Of a stretch of DNA of 64,000 nucleotides, positions 21,310-32,505 are shown piece after piece. Made by a program: the position numbers and the translations under genes. The notes below the pieces were generated by a model that ran no database searches, was not told the DNA's origin, and was given only the letters and a program-made list of their open reading frames with translations. Numbering within the stretch: position 1 is the first letter of the stretch; each line of letters begins with the position of its first letter. The stretch is from Mixophyes australis (Eukaryota > Chordata > Amphibia > Anura > Limnodynastidae), in NCBI GenBank assembly GCA_036250195.1, contig JAVHZZ010000010.1:106322778-106386777 (forward strand). The letters are read 5' to 3'.

Positions 21310-21512
21310 CACTAAATCAGTGGTTCCCAAACTGTGTGCTTTGGCTCCCTGGGGTGCCACGTCGATCTCACAGGGGTGCCGCGGCCTGGGCCTGTGGCAA
21401 GCAAGCTAGGGGACTAATTGGTAATTATTTTGGCTTAGGGGTGCCTTGAAAAAATTATGGAGACCCTAAGGGTGCCTCAAACTGAGAAAGTTTGGGATCC
21501 ACTGCACTAAAC
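21310..21512. mobile_element. hAT MITE with 8-bp target duplication
   Basis: CAGTGGTTCCCAAACT at 21318 pairs with AGTTTGGGATCCACTG ending at 21504. The flanks are CACTAAAT (21310-21317) and CACTAAAC (21505-21512), an 8-bp duplication with one change. Length 187 bp, no coding capacity. The terminus is the widespread vertebrate hAT CAGTGGTTCCC type. Confidence 0.9.
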
Positions 21513-21929
21513 TGTGCTCAAATCTATGGACTGTGGCCATGGCATATAGATAAAATCATGCACAGCAAACCAATGGGCGACCACGGCTATGGATGGGCTC
21601 TTTATCACCTTGTCTGTATCACCTTTATCACCAAGTACCATAAAGTGTCAAATTAACATTAACTCTTAAAGTGGGTGACTGAACCCAAACCATGTTGGTA
21701 GAATACACCCCACATTACAGAGCCACCAGAAGGCTTTACTGTCCATTGCCTAAGCTCTTTGTATCTCTAAACTCCCAAAATTGCATTACCAGGTAAGTGT
21801 GATAGGTGGTTTATACACTGCCCCCCGACTATGATATCTTGCTCTTTTCGGACTGTTTTTGAACATGCTGGCTGCTTGTGCCACAGGTTGAAATCTGCAG
21901 TGACTCACCCGTTTTGCCTTGCTAGTTAA
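21513..21929. other. Spacer, no gene seen
   Basis: Unremarkable sequence between the hAT MITE and a SINE. Confidence 0.5.
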
Positions 21930-22210
21930 ATTCCACAGCAATGTGCAGAGAACTCGCTCACATCAGTCCCTGCCCCATAGGAGCTTACAGTCTAAATTCC
22001 CTAACACACACGGGTCAATTTGATAGCAGTCAATAAACCTACCAGTATGATTTTTGGTGTGCGGGAGGAAACCGAAGCACCTGGAGGAAACCCACGCAAA
22101 CACGGGGAGAACATACAAACTCCACACAGATAAGGCCATGGTCAGGAATTGAACGCATGACCCCAGAGCTGTAATGCATTAGTGCAAATCACTAAGCCAA
22201 AGTGCTGCCC
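21930..22210 (-). mobile_element. V-SINE-like SINE, degraded, tail missing
   Basis: Minus-strand order is the same as in the copy at 38914: tRNA-like head (GGGCAGCACTTTGGCTTAG), central block with GTATGTTCTCCCCGTGTTTG and GGTTTCCTCC, then the AGACTGTAAGCTCC tail. The ATG-rich terminal repeat is lost. Diverged from the other copies, so older. Confidence 0.85.
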
Positions 22211-22496
22211 CAAGAATGAGGACCTTCAGACTGACTAGCAGCAACAATTGCTTCTTTGCGATCACTGCAGATGTCTTTTCTCAGTGGCATGGTGCAATCA
22301 CAAACCTGAGTACTCCAGACTGAACGGTCACAAGGTTCTGTGTGCATAGAGGTGACAGCTCTTCCCGACGATCAAATAATGACGTTCACTTGATTAGCAA
22401 CACTTGGTTCAAATTACCTCCTCTACGTTTATGGAAGCTGTAAGGGTGTACGTACTTTTTCACACATGGCTCCTTCATGGGGTTAGGTACGGTTTT

Positions 22497-22850
22497 TCGA
22501 TGGTGAAAATTCCGACAGTGCGGAGACCTCCCATTAAAAAGCAAATATAGGAAAAACCGATTTCAATTTAAATAGACTTACCTGAAAACCGACGCTGCAC
22601 GTCTCCGATGCACCAGCATGCTCACCGCAAGTTCTTCCGAATGAAGACTTCTCCGGCACTACTCTTTGACGTCATCGCAACTTCTGTTAATGTAAATTTA
22701 AAGCGGCAATGTCGGGTTAAGTGTTTAAACACTTAACCTGCTTGGTCCCGACATTGCCACTATTTACTCTATTTAGATTGAAATTGCTTTTTCCTAAATT
22801 CGCTTTTTATTTGGAGATCTCCTCGCTGTTGGAATTGTGGTAATTGTTTT
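22497..22850. mobile_element. Long palindromic MITE
   Basis: The arms 22510-22577 and 22775-22840 are imperfect inverted repeats (CCGACAGTGCGGAGACCTCC against CCAACAGCGAGGAGATCTCC). Near the centre GGCAATGTCGGG at 22704 pairs with CCCGACATTGCC at 22748, enclosing a perfect 24-base palindrome at 22715-22738. No target duplication was identified. Confidence 0.75.
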
Positions 22851-24411
22851 AATGATTACCGACCACATTCATGTTCGATTACATTTTTAGTAGAATAATA
22901 AAAAAACTAAATCTGTTATGGGTTATTTACTGCATGAAATAAGATTTATAAAAATGTAGCTCTTTGTTAGGATTATATGCAGATTAGATTTCTTTCTAGT
23001 AAATCCATTGAAGGGCAATACAGAAAACCCGCTTTCTGAATCCTAAAATAGCTCATAATATTAGCTTGCACCCAGCTCCATTACAAGTATACAATGCACA
23101 ACATATTATAATCTATCAATGTATGGATGTTTTAGCTTTCCACTTTTTATTATTTTGTATTTTCAGTCCTTCAAATGGTAGAATCCTCAAATAGAACATT
23201 CCCAAAACCATTATAGGATGACTATCGACATGACCTTTCGTTTAACCAGTATATAACTATTTTAGCAGAGTGATCTTTTTCATACCTTGTTATAGACAGA
23301 GCACATATACAAATCCTTAGAATTTTGAAAGAAAAATATTGATGCAACACTAGGAATCTGACACTTTCAGCTGCCGTTACCTGCACATCTCTGGGACATT
23401 ATGATCTTATAAGTCAGATATGATTCCTGTATGGAATCTATGTTTCTAAGTTTATACTGACGGACAAGGCCTATAACGTACACACATTATTTCAGCCTTA
23501 CCATTATTTGATTGTTGATCAGCTTAGTGTGTCCCCTTTTTATCTGTTACATGAAAGTATGCTTGTTATAAAGGACAGAAACATCGTAAGACCAGCATCA
23601 AAGAGGAGATTGAGACCTATTAATTTGCCCGGTGCATTCTCATTCATCTGTATATGAAACAAACATGCAGATGAGTACATCTAAGCTCCAGCAGATGGTT
23701 GCTGGGGACTCTTCTGTGTGTACAATATAAAACTTGGCTCTACATCTGTCTTTCACAAGCTTTGCTTTCTTAATAGGCAGAATGAAAAGGAAAAGGCACT
23801 TAATCAGCTTATTCACAATGCTGCCCACATTTTCACCTGCCCAGCAATGGTGGGATTAGCTATCTGACAGTATTCTGGTCTTGTCAGAGACATCTTGTGG
23901 TTTCTTGCTGGCTAAATACTGACATAAGTGTTACAATAACAGCTGTGTGTGCAAGCACTTATTATGGAGAGCTCAGTAAAAGTCACACAAGTTCATGCTA
24001 TAGTCATTTTTATTTGTTTCTTTATATTCAGTAATTGCATCTTTTCTCTCTACATCATCAACGTGTTTGTGGGAGTTTAGCTGGGTCGATTAGTCCTAGC
24101 AACTAATGCATTATTAACATATGAGAGTGACCAGTCTTTTAATGGGGGAAAACTGAAAAGAGACGGTCACTGCCATAGAAGGAAGTATCAGTTTGGGGAT
24201 GAGCAGCCAACAACCAATGAAATGCTACCGTCTATGGCTAGGAAGTTTTTCTTAACCAATAAAACTCTCCCGGCCTCTCTAGCACCAAGGAACTATATAA
24301 TCTCAATGGACAAACAAAATTATATTCATATCCTGCTCTAATGTTCAGGGAACATTATTTCCAGAACTCTCATCCCCTATATCCAGAACCTTTTCCAGAT
24401 AGTTAAATTAC
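22851..24411. other. AT-rich spacer, no gene seen
   Basis: No conserved frames or recognisable repeat blocks. Confidence 0.45.
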
Positions 24412-24502
24412 CAGGGCCACCTACAGCCATCATGTATTGTGAATAAAGAGGAATAGACAAGGTTCAGAAAGCCAAACAAAACCTCACCCGTCTTCCCATT
24501 TT
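24412..24502. repeat. Unassigned dispersed repeat, copy 1
   Basis: CCACCTACAG, TTGTGAATA-AGAGGAA and CCTCACCC(G/C)TCTTCC are shared in order with 27399-27497. Neither copy has recognisable ends or coding content. Confidence 0.65.
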
Positions 24503-26665
24503 GCCAATGTTGTTCTTTTTTGCTTTTAAATGAAAGTTATATTTAAAAAAAAATAAAAAACAGTGTTGCAATTTCTTCTTCGAAAATATATGAGGACTCA
24601 AAAATAACTGCAAACAAATGTTCTCAATTAAAGAAAAGTCTACCATTAAAATTAAGCTGCCTTAAATGAAATATGCTTAAACATTGCATTTTAACTCAGT
24701 AAAATATACACTACGTAGACGTTAGTGTCTTGTTCCAAAACTTCTCTTTAGTATTCAGAGATATGTGGCGAGGTTTAAAGCTGGCAACAAATGTGAAAAT
24801 ATCAGCGTCTACCTAATAAGCGCAATGCCTGATAATAGTCCGACAGCAATCAATCGGATCATTTTCAAGGCCTGTAAGTAAATACAGTTATAAGATAACT
24901 GTCTGCGTTTACAGTCATCTCTCAGCTATACTAACAAAACCCCATGTGACCTGGCCACTTGCAGAGGTAGCAAAAGTCAGTAAATGGGTAATCAGGAAGA
25001 GACTAGCCAAGGACAAGTAAGCAGATCACAGCAGAAGAAGTAGCATAGCGAGATCCCGGGTACAAACCAATACACTTGAGCACCGGATTTAAATAGCCCG
25101 ATGCTTACTTTGATTGGCCACTGATCAGGAATAGGTAAAGCTTATTGGGTAATTCTAAATCTCTGTAAATAGTGTCTCAAAAACTTCAGAGCAAAGAATT
25201 ACTGTCTCAGTGGCATACAGGCAAGGCTACTGACCAGCAACACAGAATCCAGGGTTAAACAGCAAATATAATAACAATTTTGGATGTATGTATGTATGTA
25301 TGTATGTATGTAAGTAATCACTAGCCGCAGCAGGGTAAACCACATATTATTCATTAGGTTGCACTGTTGCAAAAGAGGAATCACAGAACAAAAATAAACT
25401 ATTGTTTACCTGGCTATAAATAAACTATAACCAGAGACCGCTCTTGCAAGGTGTATCCACCAGCACCCTGCAAAACAGAGCTTCATAATGCAACCTTATC
25501 TCAAATATTCATCTTGTCCCTTCCAGACCAAGATCACCAGCTGCTCCCTGGTGTTGACAGCAACTCTGTGTGGTAACAATCCCTTTATGTAGGGAGGACA
25601 AATCTTCTTGTAGTTCTCCAAGCACTTATCGCTGCCAAACCGGCAACGCGCAAACCAGGCTCTCTTATATAGCCAGATAGATAACTAACACAATACTTGG
25701 TTGCTTAAACTGTATACAAAAGGATCGGCACATATGTTCTCTCAGTTGTCCTTCATTCCTCTTACAATATATTATTATTAACACACATACTGCAAACACC
25801 TGACAGCAGAATGTAACACTGATCACGGTATAATATGAGACTCCATTGCCTACTTGCAAGGTAATGCCTAGAAAACAAGAGCCCATTACAGACCCCATAA
25901 CTCGGAGCTGGGAGATCACAACATTACTAAAATGGGAGACCTTGTATGGAAAAAAAAAAGCCCTAGCACAAGGCAGCTCTCTGCATGCATTTCCCAAGGC
26001 GTCCGTGACAATGGCTCCATTCACTGAACTCTGTGCACCTTCCTGCTGTTCAGCTTTTGTCTCCAAAACGTTCTTAGGTTTCAAGCCTGTTAGGAAAGTC
26101 TGACTTGGCCAATACACAGGTATGTGAGATGTATGAGCGAGGCACATGCATGCAAGTACCTGAATAGGGTGTCAGAATGTCTGTGATCTTGTGCAACGGA
26201 GGAGACTCTGAGTAACAGAAGCGGTGAATAAAATATCTCTCTTCCCTCAAGGAAATATATTGGCTTTCGTTCTTAAAAAACTTGAAACATTTGTGGGTTC
26301 ACGTTTATTGATACACTTATCTGGTAACCAAAAATAGGTGTTGTTGATACAGACAATGTAATACTAGAATTCAATAAACAATAAGAGGAACCCATAGGAA
26401 TCCTTAAATGCTTGCTCTCTTAAGTGTCCACAAAGATATATAAATTCATTTTAGTTCACTGTCTTTATAAAGCATGACTTGTCCTGAACATATTATGAGG
26501 GGAGCAATGTACATGCAGAGCACACAACAATCAACTTTATATCACCTGTAGAGTGGATATATATTGCAAACAGGGGGAAGCACAGAGACGTTTGTCTCAT
26601 CATGCATTATAAGGCGCTGAACATGTTTTGAAGCATTCTATAAATTGGGATACAAAGACAATAAC
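24503..26665. other. Spacer with a (TATG)n tract
   Basis: The microsatellite is at 25283-25312. A 160-codon minus-strand frame (26147-25665) has no recognisable domain and is probably chance. Confidence 0.45.
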
Positions 26666-27074
26666 TTAAGCTGGGTACACAGATGCAACCTTATTTTAGA
26701 TGCAATTTCTGTAACGCGTTTACCAACAACAAAGTCCCGATGAGCAGCAGATCCATGCGTACACACCTACACAATTTACCTTCAGATCTGTGATCTTCAT
26801 CTCTCATAGCCATTTGTTGAAACGATTGTGACTCTGTACACTGTACAGATATTTACCTATACTGCTGGACGTGAGTGCGGACACACTTCTAAATTTGCCC
26901 GACATTGTTCCGTCGTTGATTGCGATTTTTAGGAAATTTAGTTAAACTAATCAAATGATATGATGTGCTTTGGTACGATAGAACATGATCGTGGAAGCGT
27001 ATATACTTATTTATCGTGCAGATAGCACGGTCGTTTATAGTGTGATCTGTACAATAAATATGTTCCCAGCTTTA
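26666..27074. mobile_element. Harbinger-type MITE, unexpanded relative of 7253-8033
   Basis: It starts AGCTGGGTACAC at 26669 and ends TGTTCCCAGCT at 27071 with TTA on both sides. Sequence order matches the 7253 element (CAATTTCTG-AACG, AAAGTCCCGATGA, CAGATCTGTGATCTTCA, GTGACTCTGTA) but where that one has 9-10 minisatellite units this one has a single unit (ACTGTACAGATATTTACCTA at 26839). Confidence 0.8.
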
Positions 27075-27398
27075 CAATCACTCACTTGTACAAATCAGAG
27101 GGGGCGCTGATGAAGACAGTATAATTATTACGCAGACAATTTCTCAACTCTATACAACTAATATGCAACATTCTTCTCAACAATGGAGCATTATAATTTT
27201 TCTTACCTGGGGGTATATTTTTCACGCTGTAGAATTAGTTGACATTGGCAGATGATGCAGATGCGGTCATGTATTCCACAAAAAAGGAGTCTTTTTTTTT
27301 ACATTTTCACAGTATATGATGTCATATTTTCTGGTGTCAAAGAACAGACTGATGATTATAAATGTCCATCTAGAGACCTAAGGTTGGAAAATAAACAG

Positions 27399-27497
27399 GG
27401 TCACCTACAGGCCTCCTGTTTTGTGAATAGAGAGGAACAAGTAAAGTTCATGGATTTTAGAGCAAAACCAACCTCACCCCTTCTTCCATTCCTGTTA
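27399..27497. repeat. Unassigned dispersed repeat, copy 2
   Basis: Homologous to 24412-24502, with GGTCACCTACAGGC, TTGTGAATAGAGAGGAAC and CCTCACCCCTTCTTCC. Confidence 0.65.
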
Positions 27498-27624
27498 GCA
27501 GATAAACAAAACTGAGTGGCAGACGATTTTCCTAAATAATATTTTCAATTTGCCTTGAGAACCGTAAAAGGCACTTGTGGACATATTAACATTTTTTGTC
27601 AGTGTAAAGAGAATTACTGACAGA

Positions 27625-28251
27625 CAGTACTACATACTTGCCAACTTTTCCTCGTTGGCTTTAGGGAGATCCTGGGGGAGGTGGGCATGTGGGGGTGGGG
27701 CTTCATGAATTGCATCATTTTGACACCGCCCCCTAAATGATTGTCACAATTTTGGGCAATTACAACAGGTGGGGCAAAGATGACGCAATATTTGCTTCAT
27801 TAAGCCCCGTCCCCCACCACTTATCTATTGCGGGGGCGAGAACCAGCAGGTTGCCCTGCACTCCCGAGAGGTCTCCTGGAAATGCCAGAGTCTCACGGAC
27901 ATTAGAGGAGAGTAGGCAACTATGCATTAAAGAAAAGCAGCTAATGAATCTCTTGAGACTGAAGTGTGTTTTACATTTCTGTCTCCATTACTGAAGTCAC
28001 GTTGTCTTACCTATCAGTCTTTAATTAAATGTTGGTCTCCATGAAAATGGCCACCTCCCTAGGCATCAATACATGGACATAGGACACAATTTCTGAACCG
28101 TGTCATCATGCCACAGATGGCGAAGCCAACCACAACTTGTACTGGCTCAGCATCAGGGAGAATGCCAGACTCTTCAGGGAGTGAGGGAGATCACCCCTTT
28201 TTCAGGGAGTCTCCCTGACATTCAGGGAGAGTTGGCAAGTATGCAGTACTT
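27625..28251. mobile_element. Composite element, hAT-like 8-bp duplication (copy 1)
   Basis: The element 27633-28243 begins CATACTTGCCAACT and ends AGTTGGCAAGTATG. The flanks are CAGTACTA (27625-27632) and CAGTACTT (28244-28251), an 8-bp duplication with one change. Internally GAGAGTAGGCAACTATGC (27909-27926) is a second, diverged copy of the right terminus, so the unit looks like one element that captured extra sequence. A second copy is at 33906-34486. No transposase is encoded. Confidence 0.8.
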
Positions 28252-28312
28252 GACAGACTCCCCACCTCTGTTTATGGTCACATCTGTCGAATCTATATCA
28301 GATTGTTCACCT

Positions 28313-28822
28313 GTAAGTGTCAGTTTGTCAGTTATGAGCTCATCAGCTGGAGAGAATTAAATACACTTCATGGTTTGAGTGTACAATAAACTCTGCTTTA
28401 TTAGTTACAAGTCCCTATCTATATAGCAAAAATCACGTATTACAGAAAACTACGCCCCAAAAGGTTTTAACCACTCATGTTCCCTTCACACAGATGTTAG
28501 TATATTCTCTCATTATCAACAGGAAAATTCCCCAGGGGGGGCTGGCTTATCTCCTGTCTGCTATGTCCAAAGTTATAAGCATAGCCTTGCAAATAATGAA
28601 TTACTCCTACAAAGCAGGTGCATCTAATTTGTATTTAAGCTATAACAGAACAAAATGGCTATAAGGCAACAAGATGGCGTCAGCTTAGCAAAATCACATT
28701 TCTCACATCTGATTCCAAACGACTCCCAAACAATGCATGGGATGTATGGAATGCATGAAAATATCACAACTAATGGTAAGTTAAATTCACTGCTATTAGT
28801 TTCTGTCAAAACAAAACATTTA
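28313..28822 (-). mobile_element. Possible solo LTR, retrovirus-like
   Basis: On the minus strand there are a TG start (TGTTTTGACAGAAACT), GCTATATAGATAGGG as TATA-like box, then CTAATAAAGCAGAG, a polyadenylation signal about 25 bases later, and a CA end near CTGACACTTACA. This compact TATA/AATAAA spacing is typical of retroviral LTRs. No coding part, second LTR or target duplication was found. Confidence 0.4.
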
Positions 28823-30192
28823 GCTTATTAAACTGTCTGGTAAACGGTAAACATGGATTTGTAAGAAATCCAAAACAAAAATTAAGCTGAAAACACAAAT
28901 AAAGCTCTATTTTGTCTAGCGCAGTGATAGACAGAACAATAATACACACAAATACCAAGGACAGAAGCAATGTGTGCGTGCAGAGGGTGAGGAAATTAGG
29001 ACCTGTGCAGTTTAACAGCTTAGCATGCTCTTAAATAGGACTGAACAGAGCATTAACAGCAGTTGTTGCTGAAAACTAACTATTTAATGTATGCTTTTAA
29101 CATGACATTCCTAAATCCAGACTAATACACACAACAAGAACAGGTTGTTTTGACACGTAACATACTAGCATCATTTAACAAGATCTGTGAAGTACGTTCC
29201 TCACCAATACTGTACACATTAGGCAAGGCAATGTGCGTAATTCTGCAGAGGTCCACTATAACCAATATATATTATACCTTCTGTATGGTCATAAACAAAT
29301 ATTGCATTGTATCAACTGCTTTACAACAATGCTAACTGTGTCATCATGCAGATAACTACCAAGTGTACACAATTTGTGTCATCATGGCACACCACACCCC
29401 AAGCAGGCAAGCGGGAGTCTTACTTACTGTCAAGGGATGCTGGAGACAACTATGGTCACTGGGTAAAGGAACCAGATATTAAAAAATACCATGTATTACT
29501 GGGGAGGGTTTGCATAGGTTTTGCATTATTTCTGCTCTTTTATTACTGGACCGTCCCTGATACTTTTTTCTTTTACCTGGCTCACCTAAAAAACTTTTTT
29601 GGGAGTCTGATAACACCATGTGCATAGCCACCAACATTTCTAAATATTTTCCTAGGACACTATGTTGCAGAGCAAAAGCAACCATTCAGGTTATATGAAA
29701 TACTGTATCTGCGGACCATGGAGCACTACAATTCCCAGCATATCCTTATTACTGAATTTGATAATGTACTTTCTGTAGCAGATTTATTTTTCAATAAACA
29801 TAATCTCACAAAGCCCAGTGGATAAATATATGTTAGGAAATACTTGTAAAATATGAATTGAACAGTGCAGGTTGAAATAAATACTTAGATATAAGATAAA
29901 ATATTTAGAACAAGTCACTGTCTGTGGAAATTAGGGGCCACTTGGCAGCTGTGTGTTCAATACTCATTATTGGGGCTCCTGTTCTGTATTCACGGACAGT
30001 TTGTGGGTGTTGTGAACATGAGATCCTCTAACACACAGACTGAGGGTCCCAGTTACTGCTCTCCCGACCCTGACATTATGGGGGGCTTGTTACCCACCTG
30101 TGTTACACCGGGCGCTGGGCGTCTGCAGATCCCGGCGTCTGATACACTTGGCACATATGATACATATAACTCAGGTGCGTCTGGTGCTCCGG
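28823..30192. other. Spacer with one ZNF143-like half site
   Basis: ACTACAATTCCCAGCAT at 29725-29741 matches the extended ZNF143/STAF motif. From about 29990 the sequence becomes more GC-rich toward 30240. No conserved coding frame was recognised. Confidence 0.45.
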
Positions 30193-30208
30193 CCCACAAT
30201 GCACTGCG
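30193..30208 (+). promoter_or_regulatory. ZNF143/STAF binding motif
   Basis: CCCACAATGCACTGCG fits the ZNF143 (STAF) consensus at every position. It lies in a short GC-rich stretch with GCGGCCGCGGG and CCGCGAT, the setting in which ZNF143 sites mark vertebrate promoters. Confidence 0.6.
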
Positions 30209-30233
30209 GCCGCGGGAAACCGCGATCTGCTCA

Positions 30234-30245
30234 ATGCCGGTGAGT
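30234..30245 (+). other. Candidate first exon end: ATGCCG then splice donor
   Basis: ATG CCG is followed directly by GTGAGTAAACGG, a consensus 5' splice site, 26 bases after the ZNF143 motif. This could be a short first coding exon ending in phase 0. No downstream exon or homologue was identified, so it is a hypothesis. Confidence 0.3.
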
Positions 30246-30251
30246 AAACGG

Positions 30252-32505
30252 GATGTGTGACAGGACATGGGGGGAGGTAGGTGAGGAGATGTGTGACAGG
30301 ACATGGGGGGGGGGGGTAGGTGAGGAGATGGGTGACAGGACATGGGGGGGGGGGGTAGGTGAGGAGATGGGTGACAGGACATGGGGGGGGGGGGGGTAGG
30401 TGAGGAGATGTGTGACAGGACATGGGGGGAGGTAGGTGAGGAGATGTGTGACAGGACATGGGGGGGGGTAGGTGAGGAGATGGGTGACAGGACATGGGGG
30501 CTAGGTGAGGAGATGTGTGACAGCCTCAGGACATGGGGGGGTAGGTGAGGAAATGGGTGACAGGACATGGGGGGTAGGTGAGGAGATGTGTGACAGCCTC
30601 AGGACATGGGGGGGGGGGGGGGTAGGTGAGGAAATGGGTGACAGGACATGGGGGGTAGGTGAGGAGATGGGTGACAGGACATGGGGGGGTAGGTGAGGAG
30701 ATGGGTGACAGGACATGGGGGGGGGGGGGTAGGTGAGGAGATGGGTGACAGGACATGAGGGGGGGGGGTGTAGGTGAGGAGATGGGTGACAGGACATGGG
30801 GGGGGGGTAGGTGAGGAGATGGGTGACAGGACATGGGGGGGGTAGGTGAGGAGATGGGTGACAGGACATGGGGGGGTAGGTGAGATGGGTGACAGGACAT
30901 GGGGGGTAGGTGAGGAGATGTGTGACAGGACATGGGGGGGGTAGGTGAGATGGGTGACAGGACATGGGGGGTAGGTGAGGAGATGGGTGACAGGACATGG
31001 GGGGGTAGGTGAGATGGGTGACAGGACATGGGGGGTAGGTGAGGAGATGGGTGACAGGACATGGGGGGTAGGTGAGGAGATGGGTGACAGGACATGGGGG
31101 GGTAGGTGAGATGGGTGACAGGACATGGGGGGTAGGTGAGGAGATGGGTGACAGGACATGGGGGGGTAGGTGAGATGGGTGACAGGACATGGGGGGTAGG
31201 TGAGGAGATGGGTGACAGGACATGGGGGGTAGGTGAGGAGATGGGTGACAGGACATGGGGGGTAGGTGAGATGGGTGACAGGACATGGGGGGGTAGGTGA
31301 GGAGATGGGTGACAGGACATGGGGGGGTAGGTGAGGAGATGGGTGACAGGACATGGGGGGGTAGGTGAGGAGATGGGTGACAGGACATGGGGGGGTAGGT
31401 GAGATGGGTGACAGGACATGGGGGGTAGGTGAGATGGGTGACAGGACATGGGGGGGTAGGTGAGGAGATGGGTGACAGGACATGGGGGGGTAGGTGAGGA
31501 GATGGGTGACAGGACATGGGGGGGTAGGTGAGGAGATGGGTGACAGGACATGGGGGGTAGGTGAGGAGATGGGTGACAGGACATGGGGGGGTAGGTGAGA
31601 TGGGTGACAGGACATGGGGGGTAGGTGAGGAGATGGGTGACAGGACATGGGGGGGTAGGTGAGATGGGTGACAGGACATGGGGGGGTAGGTGAGATGGGT
31701 GACAGGACATGGGGGGTAGGTGAGGAGATGGGTGACAGGACATGGGGGGGTAGGTGAGGAGATGGGTGACAGGACATGGGGGGGTGTAGGTGAGGAGATG
31801 GGTGACAGGACATGGGGGGGTAGGTGAGGAGATGTGTGACAGGACATGGGGGGTAGATGAGGAGATGGGTGACGGGACATGGGGGGGGGGTAGGTGAGGA
31901 GATGGGTGACAGGACATGGGGGGTAGGTGAGGAGATGGGTGACAGGACATGGGGGGTAGGTGAGGAGATGGGTGACAGGACATGGGGGGGTGTAGGTGTG
32001 TAGGTGAGGAGATGGGTGACAGGACATGGGGGGTAGGTGAGGAGATGTGTGACAGGACATGGGGGGTAGGTGAGGAGATGTGTGACAGGACATGGGGGGT
32101 AGGTGAGGAGATGGGTGACGGGACATGGGGGGGTAGGTGAGGAGATGGGTGACGGGACATGGGGGGGGTAGGTGAGGAGATGTGTGACAGAACATGGGAG
32201 GTAGGTGAGGAGATGTGTGACAGGACATGGGGGGGTAGGTGAGGAGATGGGTGACGGGACATGGGGGGGTAGGTGAGGAGATGGGTGACAGGACATGGGG
32301 GGTAGGTGAGGAGATGGGTGACGGGACATGGGGGGAGGTAGGTGAGGAGATGTGTGACAGGACATGGGGGGTAGGTGAGGAGATGGGTGACGGGACATGG
32401 GGGGGTAGGTGAGGAGATGGGTGACGGGACATGGGGGGGTAGGTGAGGAGATGGGTGACAGGACATGGGGGGGTAGGTGAGGAGATGGGTGACGGGAACA
32501 TGTGA
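30252..32505. repeat. G-rich minisatellite, ~70 units of 28-34 bp
   Basis: The unit has GATGGGTGACAGGACATG, then a run of 6-14 G, then TAGGTGAGGA. A shorter form lacks GGAGA (GGTGAGATGGG) and is mixed with the full form between ~30880 and 31730. The variants GACGGGACATG occur only from 31873 on, and CAGCCTCAGGACATG only at about 30520 and 30595, so neighbouring units are more alike than distant ones. Every unit has three or more G-tracts on the plus strand. Minus-strand frames of up to 685 codons through the array are artefacts of a stop-free C-rich repeat. Confidence 0.98.

Noticed and set aside
25665..26147. 160-codon minus-strand frame with a hydrophobic stretch
   Set aside because: No recognised domain and no sign of conservation; expected by chance at this window size.
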